From assembly GCF_009690905.1 (NCBI RefSeq), contig NZ_VOSW01000036.1:1-64000 (forward strand): DNA of 64,000 bases, given 5' to 3'. Of the stretch, positions 18,107-25,968 are shown in pieces; the stretch's first letter is position 1, and the number at the start of each line of letters is the position of its first letter. Below the pieces are notes generated by a model that saw only the letters and a list, made by a program, of their open reading frames with translations, was not told the origin of the DNA and ran no database searches. The position numbers and the translations under genes are program-made. The DNA comes from Paraburkholderia madseniana. Its GTDB lineage: Bacteria > Pseudomonadota > Gammaproteobacteria > Burkholderiales > Burkholderiaceae.

Positions 18107-18745
18107 CGTAAAAATGTCAACCTGAACACGGATTGCCCCGCCGGTGCTATGCAGAGGGTTGACAGATTTCCTTCGGTCTACGGCAACGCGCAACTGGACA
18201 TCCATACCACTAAGCCTATAGCCAGCAAGACCGAACCTCCCCCACCAAAAGTTCGGCATCTTCAACGATTCGCTCTTCCTTTCTAGTCGTGTCTACCCAT
18301 CGCCTCCTGGAAGATGAAACTCTCAGCGAACCTCGCCATCCTGCGGTTACGGGGGCAGTTGGTTCGCGGTCAGCTCGTTCTCCTCGTTGCTGAACTTCCA
18401 GCCTAAGGCCGCAATACTGGTGCTGGTGGTCAATGCGCACTCCCGCCGAGGGCTGGCCATCGCCGAGGGGTAACAATCAGGCCGTCCCGCTTGCAAAGAA
18501 CGTTTTCAACCGCTACTATAGTACGCATGTACACTATACATATTGCGTACTAGTTTGCCTGAATCGAGCGGCGCTTGTCGATAGAACGGAGCACGCCACC
18601 CATGGCGGAGACACTGCCGGCGCTTCCCCGCGTCCGAGACGATCACGGTCCGTCTGATTCGAATCATTGCGCTTAAAGACGCGCGGAAGTCCCGAGATCG
18701 AACTGCAACGTCGAGGCCATCGACACAACGTGAGGAGAAGCGAGT
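18107..18745. other. Gene-free stretch between transposon and oxidase cassette
   Basis: About 640 bp without a supportable gene. A minus-strand frame at 18216-18476 (86 codons) has no family resemblance and no convincing ribosome site. The stretch contains a strong nested palindrome at 18519-18552 that probably controls the downstream cassette; the rest looks like a remodelled junction. Confidence 0.55.
18519..18552 (+). promoter_or_regulatory. Nested palindromic operator upstream of oxidase-subunit cassette
   Basis: TAGTACGCA (18519-18527) and TGCGTACTA (18544-18552) form a perfect 9-bp inverted repeat. Inside it ATGTA (18527-18531) and TACAT (18537-18541) flank CACTA. The core GTACACTA (18529-18536) recurs before catabolic operons at 41.86, 50.34 and 51.46 kb. 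The site lies about 195 bp before the ATG at 18746. It looks like a dimeric repressor operator, TetR-like in layout, but no regulator is identified. Confidence 0.65.
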
Positions 18746-19495
18746 ATGGATGACAGAACGAGTCTCAAGTATCAGCTCATCAGCGCATGGTGCGGTCCCG
18801 CTTTTCTCGTGACATTCGTTTTTTTTTGGGGGGTCTTGGGGCACAACCTGCCTAACCCGTCGCCAGCGCTGAGCGCCTCGGACCTGGCAGCGCGTTATCT
18901 CGCCAACCTCGGTCAAATTCGTCTTGGCTTCATCGTTTCGATGATCACGGTGGTCTTATACATGCCGTGGACCGCGGTACTCACCGCACAAATGGCGCGG
19001 ATCGAAGGGAAGTTCCCGGTTCTTAGCTTTCTTCAATTGCTAGGCGGCGGGTTAACAGTGATGGTGGTCTCTTTCAGTGTCATGTTCTGGGCCGTCGCTG
19101 CTTTCCGACCCGAACGGGATCCGGCGTCTATTCAACTGCTCACCGATCTGGGCTGGCTGTGCATCGATCTCCAGTACGCCTGCACGACGCTACAAATGGT
19201 GGCAGCAGCGCTGGTCGGACTGGCCGACAAGAGCAAGATTCCGCTGTTCCCCCGATGGGTCTGCTTCCTGACAATCTGGTGCGGCATCAGCTTCTTCCCG
19301 GCAAGCCTGACTGGCGTGCTACAGACGGGGCCTTTCGCATGGAGCGGTGTACTGAGCTACTACTTTCCGTATTTTTGTTGGCTGTGTTGGTACATTACGG
19401 CAAGCATCTACATGATCAAAGAGATTCGCCGTCGTATGGCTGTTTCCGATATTCCGGAAACAGCTGGCGGCTTCGCGCACCGTACGGGCAGTTGA
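18746..19495 (+). CDS. Multi-TM membrane protein of orphan oxidase cassette (copy A)
   Basis: A 249-residue integral membrane protein with about six hydrophobic segments, starting FLVTFVFFWGVLGHNLP. A good GAGGAG site precedes the ATG. I do not recognise a named family, but the gene at 25143-25916 encodes a clear paralogue: both have GP near the start, an HN(L/M)P motif, ITV and CGISFFPASL against CATFFPVSL. In both places it precedes a NorE-like subunit III and a small subunit IV-like gene. A role as partner of those subunits in a membrane redox complex is inferred. Confidence 0.7.
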   Translation: MDDRTSLKYQLISAWCGPAFLVTFVFFWGVLGHNLPNPSPALSASDLAARYLANLGQIRLGFIVSMITVVLYMPWTAVLTAQMARIEGKFPVLSFLQLLGGGLTVMVVSFSVMFWAVAAFRPERDPASIQLLTDLGWLCIDLQYACTTLQMVAAALVGLADKSKIPLFPRWVCFLTIWCGISFFPASLTGVLQTGPFAWSGVLSYYFPYFCWLCWYITASIYMIKEIRRRMAVSDIPETAGGFAHRTGS

Positions 19496-19522
19496 AGTTT
19501 CGCATTCGGCGTCCAAGCTGAT

Positions 19523-19557
19523 CTCCTCCGACCTCGGCCGTTCCGAGATCGGAGGAG
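19523..19557 (+). other. Strong hairpin between cassette genes
   Basis: A 15-bp inverted repeat with one mismatch (CTCCTCCGACCTCGG at 19523-19537, CCGAGATCGGAGGAG at 19543-19557) and a 5-nt loop lies 28 bp after the membrane-protein gene. It has no following T-run, so it is unlikely to be a full intrinsic terminator. mRNA processing, partial attenuation or stabilisation of the upstream message are options. Confidence 0.6.
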
Positions 19558-19637
19558 TGCCTGGTTTTACCTACCCATCTTTTCGACGGAGGTGCCATCC
19601 GCGTGGCAACCGTCGCCTGTTCATGGAGCGTTGACTC

Positions 19638-20237
19638 ATGGCGGTCGGTACAGCACCCCCGGCGGTTGGCACAAGCCCCATAGCGCGCCACCTGCCGGGA
19701 GACAAGGATGTCTGGGTCTTCATCATTGCCGAGCTTCTTATGTTCGGCGTCTTCTTCGCCATTTACATCATGAATCGGTTCTTCGAAGTCGAGATGTTTA
19801 ACGCCTCGCAACTCACGCTGAATCGGAATTTGGGTGTCGCCAACACGTTTTTTTTAGTGACAAGTTCCTGGGCTGTGGCGTTATCCGTGCACGCAGCACG
19901 CAGGAACAGGCGGTCCAAAGTATCGCTATATCTCGGTGTCGGGATAACGCTAAGTTTCGCCTTCATGTTGGTGAAGTACGTCGAGTATTCGGCCAAGTTC
20001 AACGCCGGCGTCACAATGACGACCAACACGTTCTACATGTTCTATTTCTGCCTGACGGTGATTCACCTGCTACACGTCATCGGCGGGACGATCATCCTGA
20101 TTGTCATGTGGATGAAAGCGAAAGAAGGCGTCTACCATGCGCGGAACACCAAGGGACTGGAGACCGGCGCGTCATACTGGCACATGGTCGATCTGCTCTG
20201 GATTTTCCTTTTCCCTCTGCTCTATCTGTTGAGGTAA
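19638..20237 (+). CDS. NorE-like cytochrome c oxidase subunit III family protein (copy A)
   Basis: A 199-residue membrane protein of the heme-copper oxidase subunit III family, the short NorE type with about five TM helices. Typical phrases are DKDVWVFIIAELLMFGVFF, TFYMFYFCLTVIHLLHVIGG and the C-terminal GASYWHMVDLLWIFLFPLLYL. GGAGCG precedes the ATG. No subunit I or II gene lies anywhere in the window, so it is an orphan subunit III. It forms a cassette with the genes before and after, duplicated in reverse order at 24.3-25.9 kb. Confidence 0.88.
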   Translation: MAVGTAPPAVGTSPIARHLPGDKDVWVFIIAELLMFGVFFAIYIMNRFFEVEMFNASQLTLNRNLGVANTFFLVTSSWAVALSVHAARRNRRSKVSLYLGVGITLSFAFMLVKYVEYSAKFNAGVTMTTNTFYMFYFCLTVIHLLHVIGGTIILIVMWMKAKEGVYHARNTKGLETGASYWHMVDLLWIFLFPLLYLLR

Positions 20238-20243
20238 CCGGCC

Positions 20244-20528
20244 ATGCTCCGACTGCTGCGAGAACCGCTTCACCGAACCTGGATAGTGCTGATCATCGCA
20301 ACCAGCGTGACGTTCTGGCTCCGTGCCGACGGCGTTGTGGGACTCGCCGCTGGTGCGGGCACTCTGGCGATCGCCTATCTCAAGGGGCGACTCGTCGTTC
20401 TCGATTTCATGGAACTCAGACACGCCCCACCCGTCTGGCGGGGTATTCTTGAAGGATGGCTTCTAGTGATTTCTGTCGCCCTGCTGGGCGTTTACTGGAT
20501 CGGACTGAATGACTTTCACCGTCTGTGA
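20244..20528 (+). CDS. Small cytochrome c oxidase subunit IV-like protein (copy A)
   Basis: A 94-residue membrane protein with three hydrophobic segments and the family motif AIAYLKGRLVVLDFMELRHAPPVWR. Its copy at 24297-24557 has IKVRLIMINFMELGRAPFRWR. This is the NorF / prokaryotic COX4 type that accompanies NorE-like subunit III. It follows the subunit III gene by 6 bp, so it is cotranscribed. Confidence 0.85.
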   Translation: MLRLLREPLHRTWIVLIIATSVTFWLRADGVVGLAAGAGTLAIAYLKGRLVVLDFMELRHAPPVWRGILEGWLLVISVALLGVYWIGLNDFHRL

Positions 20529-20574
20529 CGTTGAGACATTCATGCGGCGAATCATGCGGGGCATGTCCTGGCTC

Positions 20575-21363
20575 TTATTCCAGCAACTGCAAACGCAAGC
20601 GTCTTGACCGCGTAGAATCCAGTCCACACGCTAGTGCGAGATAGGCCTCCATACTGCCAAAATCGCGTTCGATGGCGTGCAGGGCGGCCCCAAGATACTC
20701 TTCGCGGACATCCGCAATGGTGAGCATGGCGGCGCTGGTGGTTGGCGACTGTCGGGTGAGGTCTGGGCCCAACAATGTGCGCAACAATGCTTCGGGAGAT
20801 CGCCGATTGCGGGTCAAGAGGTAGTCTTCGAACACCTCATCACGGGAAACGCCCAGTGCCAGCAACACCATGGCACTGGTAAATCCAGTCCGGTCCTTGC
20901 CGGCAGTGCAGTGGATCAAGGTCGCGGGCGCGGAGGGCGCGCCAAGACGGTCAAATACCGAGACGAGAACCCCGGCAAACAATCCTGGCATTTTGGCGTA
21001 AGCATCCTGCATCCAGTGGCAAGCGGCCGCTGCATCAAACGTCGGATCGGCGATGCGCTCGCGCCAGCCGAATACGCTGACTGCCTCAAACTCGAGCGAA
21101 TCAATCCCGGCCACGGTTTCAGGTGTCTTGCCAGGTGGGCATCGATTCGATGCGCGTGTTCGTTCGTCAGCATTTCGCAAATCGTACGCCAGCGCAATGT
21201 CGAGGCTCGCGACCTGCGCGAGATCGGCATCCGTCAGCCGCTCAAGCGACTCGGAGCGGAACAGCCGCCCCGGTCGAACGCGAGAGCCGCCGGCAGCACG
21301 AAAGCCACCGAGGTCGCGAAAATTGGGTGCGCCTTCAAGCCCCGATGGGGAGATTGTCATCAA
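20575..21363 (-). CDS. Tyrosine-protein phosphatase (DSP/SIW14-like)
   Basis: A 262-residue protein phosphatase. The Cys-x5-Arg loop is intact: LIHCTAGKDRTGF. The N-terminal half carries NFRDLGG and YDLRNADER, typical of bacterial tyrosine phosphatases that sometimes act on phosphoinositides. It is convergent with the oxidase cassette and stands at the end of the long minus-strand block. A link to the neighbouring APH-like kinase is possible but unproven. Confidence 0.87.
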   Translation of the reverse strand: MMTISPSGLEGAPNFRDLGGFRAAGGSRVRPGRLFRSESLERLTDADLAQVASLDIALAYDLRNADERTRASNRCPPGKTPETVAGIDSLEFEAVSVFGWRERIADPTFDAAAACHWMQDAYAKMPGLFAGVLVSVFDRLGAPSAPATLIHCTAGKDRTGFTSAMVLLALGVSRDEVFEDYLLTRNRRSPEALLRTLLGPDLTRQSPTTSAAMLTIADVREEYLGAALHAIERDFGSMEAYLALACGLDSTRSRRLRLQLLE

Positions 21364-21465
21364 CGTCGCTCATCTTAGGATGAAGGGGGAAGTCGTCTTC
21401 TGGCCCCTCGCCGTGCCGGTCGAAAATGAACGTGCCGGCCGACGCTGCCTGAAGATGGTTGAATG

Positions 21466-22005
21466 TCAGTGTTGCGCCAATAGGTCTTCGATATCCGGCA
21501 GCGCAGCCGGATCCGCCTCCCACCCCTGCATCTTCATCAGCGAGCGGTCGCGCAGGAGTTGGTCCTTTGACATGTTGAGAACAATTTTTTCCACGCGCAA
21601 CTGCGTGTCGAGATCGGCGGTGCCAGCCGCCGCGACCACGACTGATCCCATGGCCACGCGCATGTCGCGGACGCTCTGCGTGAGTAGCACAGGATCGAGC
21701 GTACATCGATCCAGTACGGTGCAGGCGGCGGCACTGATGACGGCGAGTTTGTCCAATGCCGCCCTGGTGCCTGGATCGTTTGCGGGAGTTGCCTTCAGGG
21801 TTTCCGCATTCGCAAGCAGCCGGCCAAGTTCATCGCGATCAAAGCGGAACTGCAGGGGCAACTGGGTATTCAACAGACTCAACAGCCCGATGATCAGTTG
21901 GGATTGTTCGATCGCAAGCCTGTTGGCAGGATCGATCGCCGGGATTACCACATCCGTCATCGCCTTGATCACGCTGGCGATCTGTACTTCTGGCCGCATC
22001 TGCAT
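21466..22005 (-). CDS. Hypothetical protein, coupled to APH-like kinase
   Basis: A 179-residue, mostly helical soluble protein without recognised motifs. It starts 1 bp after the APH-like gene stop, and its GGAGAAC site lies within the end of that gene, so the two are translationally coupled and probably work together. No signal peptide or TM segment. I do not assign a function. Confidence 0.7.
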   Translation of the reverse strand: MQMRPEVQIASVIKAMTDVVIPAIDPANRLAIEQSQLIIGLLSLLNTQLPLQFRFDRDELGRLLANAETLKATPANDPGTRAALDKLAVISAAACTVLDRCTLDPVLLTQSVRDMRVAMGSVVVAAAGTADLDTQLRVEKIVLNMSKDQLLRDRSLMKMQGWEADPAALPDIEDLLAQH

Positions 22006-22006
22006 A

Positions 22007-23206
22007 TCAGTTCTCCATCGCTATCAGGGTTCGCACTTCCTCGAGAATCATGTACCCGATTCCTATCAGCCAGGTCACCAGCACATCCTGGTGCGTCTTG
22101 CCATTACGCGCGATCCGGTAGCCGGTGGCAAGCGTAAGGACAGCGATGCTGTAACTGTTGTAAATCTTGTACCAATGCACAGTCCTGGCGGACACCGACA
22201 TCCCCGATGCCTTCTCGTATTGTTCAAAAAATTGCGCTTCCGGCATGAGTCCGCAAACAAGAAAGATTTTGCCATCCTGATCGAGGTGGCCGAACGCACG
22301 ATTTGTCGTCCACGCCAGGTCCTGATGTCGATCGCCAATGCGCCCGAGTTCCCAATCCAGCCAGGCGGAAATCTTGAGGTCATGCTCGGTGAACAGGAAA
22401 TTGCCCGTGCGGTAGTCCGAGTGCACAATGGATGCGCGATCCAGAACAGGCATATTGCGGCGCAGCCACGCGGAGACGACCCGCATCAGCGGAATATCCT
22501 CATCGCTGTCTTCTTCCCAGATCCGGTCCCAATGGTCGATGCCCCACTCGGCACACTGCGTCGTGCCGATGCGTGGCACGTCGAACGCACTAAGGTCCGC
22601 ATTGCGATAGTCATGAAGATGGATTGCTGCGAGGTTGGCGACGAATTGCGGCGCGAGGCGGTTGCGCACCAGTTCGGGCAGGTGGGTTGCCAGGCCGGAA
22701 ACGCCGCTGCTGGCATTGGAAGGCTTGGTCACGCCGGGCGCAAAACCATAGATCAGTGCCGGATAGGGCAAATGCCTTGCTTGCGCGTCGCACCAGAAAA
22801 CAGATGGGACGGGTACCACGGCTTCGCACGCCTTGAGCAACTGAAACTCGCGCAGGCGGCTGGTTTCGACGATCGACTCGGCCGGTTCCATGCGCAGCAC
22901 CATCGCGGTTTTTTCAAAGCCTGCTCCGGGACGATTCCATTCAAGCGTGAACGCCATTTGCAATTTCGAGGCGCCACCGGATAACCAGCGCGTATCCTTG
23001 ATTTCGAAGGTATCGCCGATTTCGGTGCGGAGCAACGACTCGACACTCTGCACCAGCGACGCGAGCGTTATGGGTGAATAACCCGGCCCGCTGCGCCGTT
23101 CAAGCTTGCGGGTCAGGATGTGGTCGATTTCCTTCTCGACGGTGAAGCGCCGGCGGATGGCGCTGATCCATTCCGCCGACGGACTGTCCTTGTTAATCTC
23201 TTGCAT
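22007..23206 (-). CDS. Aminoglycoside-phosphotransferase-like kinase (APH family)
   Basis: A 399-residue protein with the kinase-like fold of the APH/choline-kinase family. IVHSDYRTGNFLF holds the catalytic Asp and Asn, and ISAWLDWELGRIGDRHQDL the metal-binding Asp. The ATP-binding N-lobe starts near RWLSGGASKLQMAFTLEW. Such genes are common in acyl-CoA and steroid catabolic islands, where they are not resistance genes; the likely substrate is a hydroxylated small molecule. A GAGGAG site precedes the ATG. The long frame on the opposite strand is a shadow of this gene. Confidence 0.85.
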   Translation of the reverse strand: MQEINKDSPSAEWISAIRRRFTVEKEIDHILTRKLERRSGPGYSPITLASLVQSVESLLRTEIGDTFEIKDTRWLSGGASKLQMAFTLEWNRPGAGFEKTAMVLRMEPAESIVETSRLREFQLLKACEAVVPVPSVFWCDAQARHLPYPALIYGFAPGVTKPSNASSGVSGLATHLPELVRNRLAPQFVANLAAIHLHDYRNADLSAFDVPRIGTTQCAEWGIDHWDRIWEEDSDEDIPLMRVVSAWLRRNMPVLDRASIVHSDYRTGNFLFTEHDLKISAWLDWELGRIGDRHQDLAWTTNRAFGHLDQDGKIFLVCGLMPEAQFFEQYEKASGMSVSARTVHWYKIYNSYSIAVLTLATGYRIARNGKTHQDVLVTWLIGIGYMILEEVRTLIAMEN

Positions 23207-23299
23207 TCTCGTCTCCTCATTATGGAACGAGCCATAACGGCTTTCGGCGATACATGTTTTTTTAAAGGTGGGGCATGCTGCGGTTGGAGAGGGCCGGAT

Positions 23300-24244
23300 T
23301 CAGGTCGCGCCTGTTTTCGCCATATAGTCCAGGTATGGTTTCGGCCAGCACATCTCGACATGGCCGACACCCTTGACGCCATCGATCTCGACCGACATCG
23401 ATCCCTCATTCAGGGTCGCGAGCGGACTGACCTTGAATTCGAATAGCGCAAACGTGGTACCGCGCACATGCGTTGTTCTTCCGAGTGCATCGGTGACGAC
23501 GGCATCGATGCCCGTATGCCTGAGCAGGGCATCGTGCTCGAAGCTAACGTCAACCGACCTCACTTCCGCAATTTTTCCATCGCGCTGCACGTAGCCGCGC
23601 AGAATATTGCGACCGAGCGCCTGGATATCAAAAAAATGCACGGAAGTATCCGGCCCGGCTTGCGCCTCCAGCCACTTCCAGTGCTGCGCCACACCCCAAT
23701 CACGCCTACCCCAGGAGTGGTCGCGGTGACCCATTGTGTCGAAAGGAATCTCGCGATCGCCAAGGCGCAATACGCCGCTGACCTGGCCGGCCTGCTCGAA
23801 GCGGTCGTCGGCCAGCCATTGCGGACAGCCGTCGGCATGCGAGCCGTAGTTGTACGCGGGATGCGTTGCTTCGAAGTGGTATTGCAGGCTTACCCCATCG
23901 CCGGAATAGGCAAGGTCCGCCGTCTGCAATACGGCACCATGCGCGACGCGCACCTTGCCGACGCGCCAGTCGTCGAAGCCCTGTTCGTGTGGAACGGGAA
24001 TGCCGTCGACCGCTTCAAAAATTGGCACGGAACCCGCTCCAGGGCCAAAGACGCATAGTGCGGCGCCGGCTTTGCTTTCGCCATTGACCCATGTATAGAC
24101 AAATGCCGCAATATTCTCCTCGGGCAGTTGCAACATGAATACCAATGATTCGCGCGCGAGGGGATCATTGCGCAGGCGATGGCGACCGTCATGCACCGGG
24201 TCGAGGGAAAACTTCGTTTTGAACTGCTCTGATGGTTCGCTCAT
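23300..24244 (-). CDS. CrtC/AttH-like lipocalin-fold protein (DUF7064/7065 type)
   Basis: A 314-residue soluble protein. The motif MGHRDHSWGRRDWG at about residues 168-181 recalls the His/Trp signature of CrtC (carotenoid hydratase) and AttH-like double-lipocalin proteins. EATHPAYNYG fits the same group. Related proteins of unknown function accompany acyl-CoA catabolism genes in many proteobacteria and actinobacteria. Hydration or binding of a hydrophobic ligand is possible. I cannot name a substrate. Confidence 0.6.
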   Translation of the reverse strand: MSEPSEQFKTKFSLDPVHDGRHRLRNDPLARESLVFMLQLPEENIAAFVYTWVNGESKAGAALCVFGPGAGSVPIFEAVDGIPVPHEQGFDDWRVGKVRVAHGAVLQTADLAYSGDGVSLQYHFEATHPAYNYGSHADGCPQWLADDRFEQAGQVSGVLRLGDREIPFDTMGHRDHSWGRRDWGVAQHWKWLEAQAGPDTSVHFFDIQALGRNILRGYVQRDGKIAEVRSVDVSFEHDALLRHTGIDAVVTDALGRTTHVRGTTFALFEFKVSPLATLNEGSMSVEIDGVKGVGHVEMCWPKPYLDYMAKTGAT

Positions 24245-24296
24245 GTCACCTCGTTGCCAGAGAAAGTTTCAGCAGTGTTTGCAATACGTTTCGGCC

Positions 24297-24557
24297 CTAA
24301 CGCAGGTACGTGATCAAAATAACTGCCGTACAAGCCACCGTCCATGCTTCGAACAGCAAGCGCCACCGAAACGGAGCGCGGCCCAGCTCCATAAAATTAA
24401 TCATGATCAGTCTCACTTTGATGGCCGCAATCGCCAGGATCAGAACCGTCACGGTAGTCGGGGCAATGCCATCCTTCGAGAGCCACCAGGTACTCGCACA
24501 GGTAGCGAGCATGAGAAGCATCCAGACAGCACTCACCGGACTTAACAGGATGCGCAT
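24297..24557 (-). CDS. Small cytochrome c oxidase subunit IV-like protein (copy B)
   Basis: An 86-residue membrane protein with three hydrophobic segments and the signature FMELGRAPFRWR, the copy-B equivalent of the gene at 20244-20528. It follows its subunit III gene by 3 bp. Together with the next two genes upstream it is the second orphan oxidase cassette. Confidence 0.83.
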   Translation of the reverse strand: MRILLSPVSAVWMLLMLATCASTWWLSKDGIAPTTVTVLILAIAAIKVRLIMINFMELGRAPFRWRLLFEAWTVACTAVILITYLR

Positions 24558-24560
24558 GTT

Positions 24561-25136
24561 CTACTTCATCAAATAAAGGAGTGGGAAAAGGAAGATCCAT
24601 AGCAGATCGACCATATGCCAGAACGAGGCACCGCTTTCGAGACCGGTGCAATTCTTGCCGTTGTAAGCGCCAAGTCGCGCTTTCTTCCAGAGGATGACGA
24701 GAACTACGATGCCCCCGACGACATGCAACAGATGGATGCCCGTCAAAATAAAATAGAACATGTAGAAATCGTTAGTGAGCATCGATATCCCGGCGCTCAT
24801 TTTCTCGGTGTATTCAACAATTTTAAGCACGCCGAACGTGGCCCCGCAGAGAACACCAATGGCGATGAAATGGGGCACGTGCCGCAGCCTGTTCGCTTTG
24901 GCCGCTTGTACCGCCATGACTACAAACCAGGAACTGGTCAGCAGGATCAGCGTATTGATTCCGCCGTAGTTGAAGTTGAGCGTTTGCCGACAGAGATTGA
25001 ATAGATCGAGGTTTTTGCCGCGTTCAATAACGAACGCGGCAAAGAGCAGGCCGAACACCATCATGTCGGCGGCGATAAAGACAAAGACGCCTTCCGCTCC
25101 GGGCAAGCGTCGTGGGTGATTCAGAGTGGCTGTCAC
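24561..25136 (-). CDS. NorE-like cytochrome c oxidase subunit III family protein (copy B)
   Basis: A 191-residue NorE-type subunit III: GAEGVFVFIAADMMVFGLLF, NDFYMFYFILTGIHLLHVVGG and GASFWHMVDLLWIFLFPLLYL. The C-terminal line is nearly identical to copy A. No catalytic subunit I or II lies nearby; the Mo oxidoreductase, ferredoxin and FprA-like genes immediately upstream are the nearest redox partners. It is flanked by its multi-TM partner (6 bp upstream) and the small subunit. Confidence 0.87.
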   Translation of the reverse strand: MTATLNHPRRLPGAEGVFVFIAADMMVFGLLFAAFVIERGKNLDLFNLCRQTLNFNYGGINTLILLTSSWFVVMAVQAAKANRLRHVPHFIAIGVLCGATFGVLKIVEYTEKMSAGISMLTNDFYMFYFILTGIHLLHVVGGIVVLVILWKKARLGAYNGKNCTGLESGASFWHMVDLLWIFLFPLLYLMK

Positions 25137-25142
25137 GATCTT

Positions 25143-25916
25143 TCAAGTTGAAGAGATTGCTGGAAATCCGGCCTCGGAGATGGAACTGGCAACAAGGTCC
25201 GTGTCCTCTTGCTCGATCCGAGTGATTGCACGGATCACATAGAAGGACGTGGCGAATACCCACGCATACCAGGCGAGAAAGGCGACCCAGAAATTGAACA
25301 TGCCCTGGAAGGCGAATGGACCGGTCTTGAAGAAAGGGATGAGGCTGACTGGAAAGAATGTTGCGCAGGTAAAGAAGCCCCACCAGCAGACCCAGGCCGG
25401 CATCAAGGGCTCGGCGCGCTTGTCGCGCAGAAACACCACACAGATCGCGAAAATCTGGAACGTTGTCACCATGTAAGCGAGGTCGATAATCATCCAGCCC
25501 ATGTAATAGAGCGTGTGAATGAGTTCCGGCGTCAGAATTGATGTTTCCATGGCGGCGGTCAGCCAGGTACCGCAGGCGATCAGCAGAGGACAAACAGTGA
25601 TGGTGGCGCCCATCATTTCAAGACTGGACAGAAGACCGTCCGGCCCCTCGATGCGGCGCATGACTTTGGACACGGCACAACCCCAGGCCATGTAAAAGGC
25701 TGCGCCGACCATGCAAACGGACATGCCTACACGCAGCGCCAGATTGTTTTCAAGGTAGTGGGCCGCGATCTGCGCTGGTGTGACGTCGGCGCCGATCGGG
25801 GGCATGTTATGGGACAGGATGCCCCAGAAGTAACAGAAAATCGCCATGAAGATGGGACCGCACCAGGCGAGCAACCGCCACATCCCGTAGTCAGTACCTT
25901 GAGCATTTTGATTCAT
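25143..25916 (-). CDS. Multi-TM membrane protein of orphan oxidase cassette (copy B)
   Basis: A ~257-residue polytopic membrane protein, paralogue of the 18746-19495 product. The start is set at 25916 (MNQNAQGTDYG) because GGAAGAGG lies directly upstream; the five extra in-frame residues would begin with TTG. It has about six TM segments, including PIFMAIFCYFWGILSHNMPP. Unknown function; always seen here as first gene of the cassette. The conserved order in two copies argues for a three-protein membrane complex. Confidence 0.7.
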   Translation of the reverse strand: MNQNAQGTDYGMWRLLAWCGPIFMAIFCYFWGILSHNMPPIGADVTPAQIAAHYLENNLALRVGMSVCMVGAAFYMAWGCAVSKVMRRIEGPDGLLSSLEMMGATITVCPLLIACGTWLTAAMETSILTPELIHTLYYMGWMIIDLAYMVTTFQIFAICVVFLRDKRAEPLMPAWVCWWGFFTCATFFPVSLIPFFKTGPFAFQGMFNFWVAFLAWYAWVFATSFYVIRAITRIEQEDTDLVASSISEAGFPAISST

Positions 25917-25968
25917 GATTACCTCTTCCAAATTGAGTTGACACTACGCCAATAAAAGGCTGGGATCG

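Noticed and set aside
18216..18476. 86-codon frame on the minus strand
   Set aside because: No ribosome site, no recognisable domain and odd composition; treated as non-coding.
19638..20528. Part of a complete cytochrome c or nitric oxide reductase operon
   Set aside because: No subunit I or II, heme-copper catalytic motifs or assembly genes occur around either copy.
21053..22984. 643-codon open frame on the plus strand
   Set aside because: It lies antisense to the APH-like kinase, its partner and the phosphatase, all of which have clear motifs. Its own translation has no family resemblance; long antisense frames are common in high-GC DNA.
22007..23206. Aminoglycoside resistance gene
   Set aside because: The fold matches the APH family, but the context is catabolic and the sequence is of the broad APH/choline-kinase group; a resistance function is not supported.
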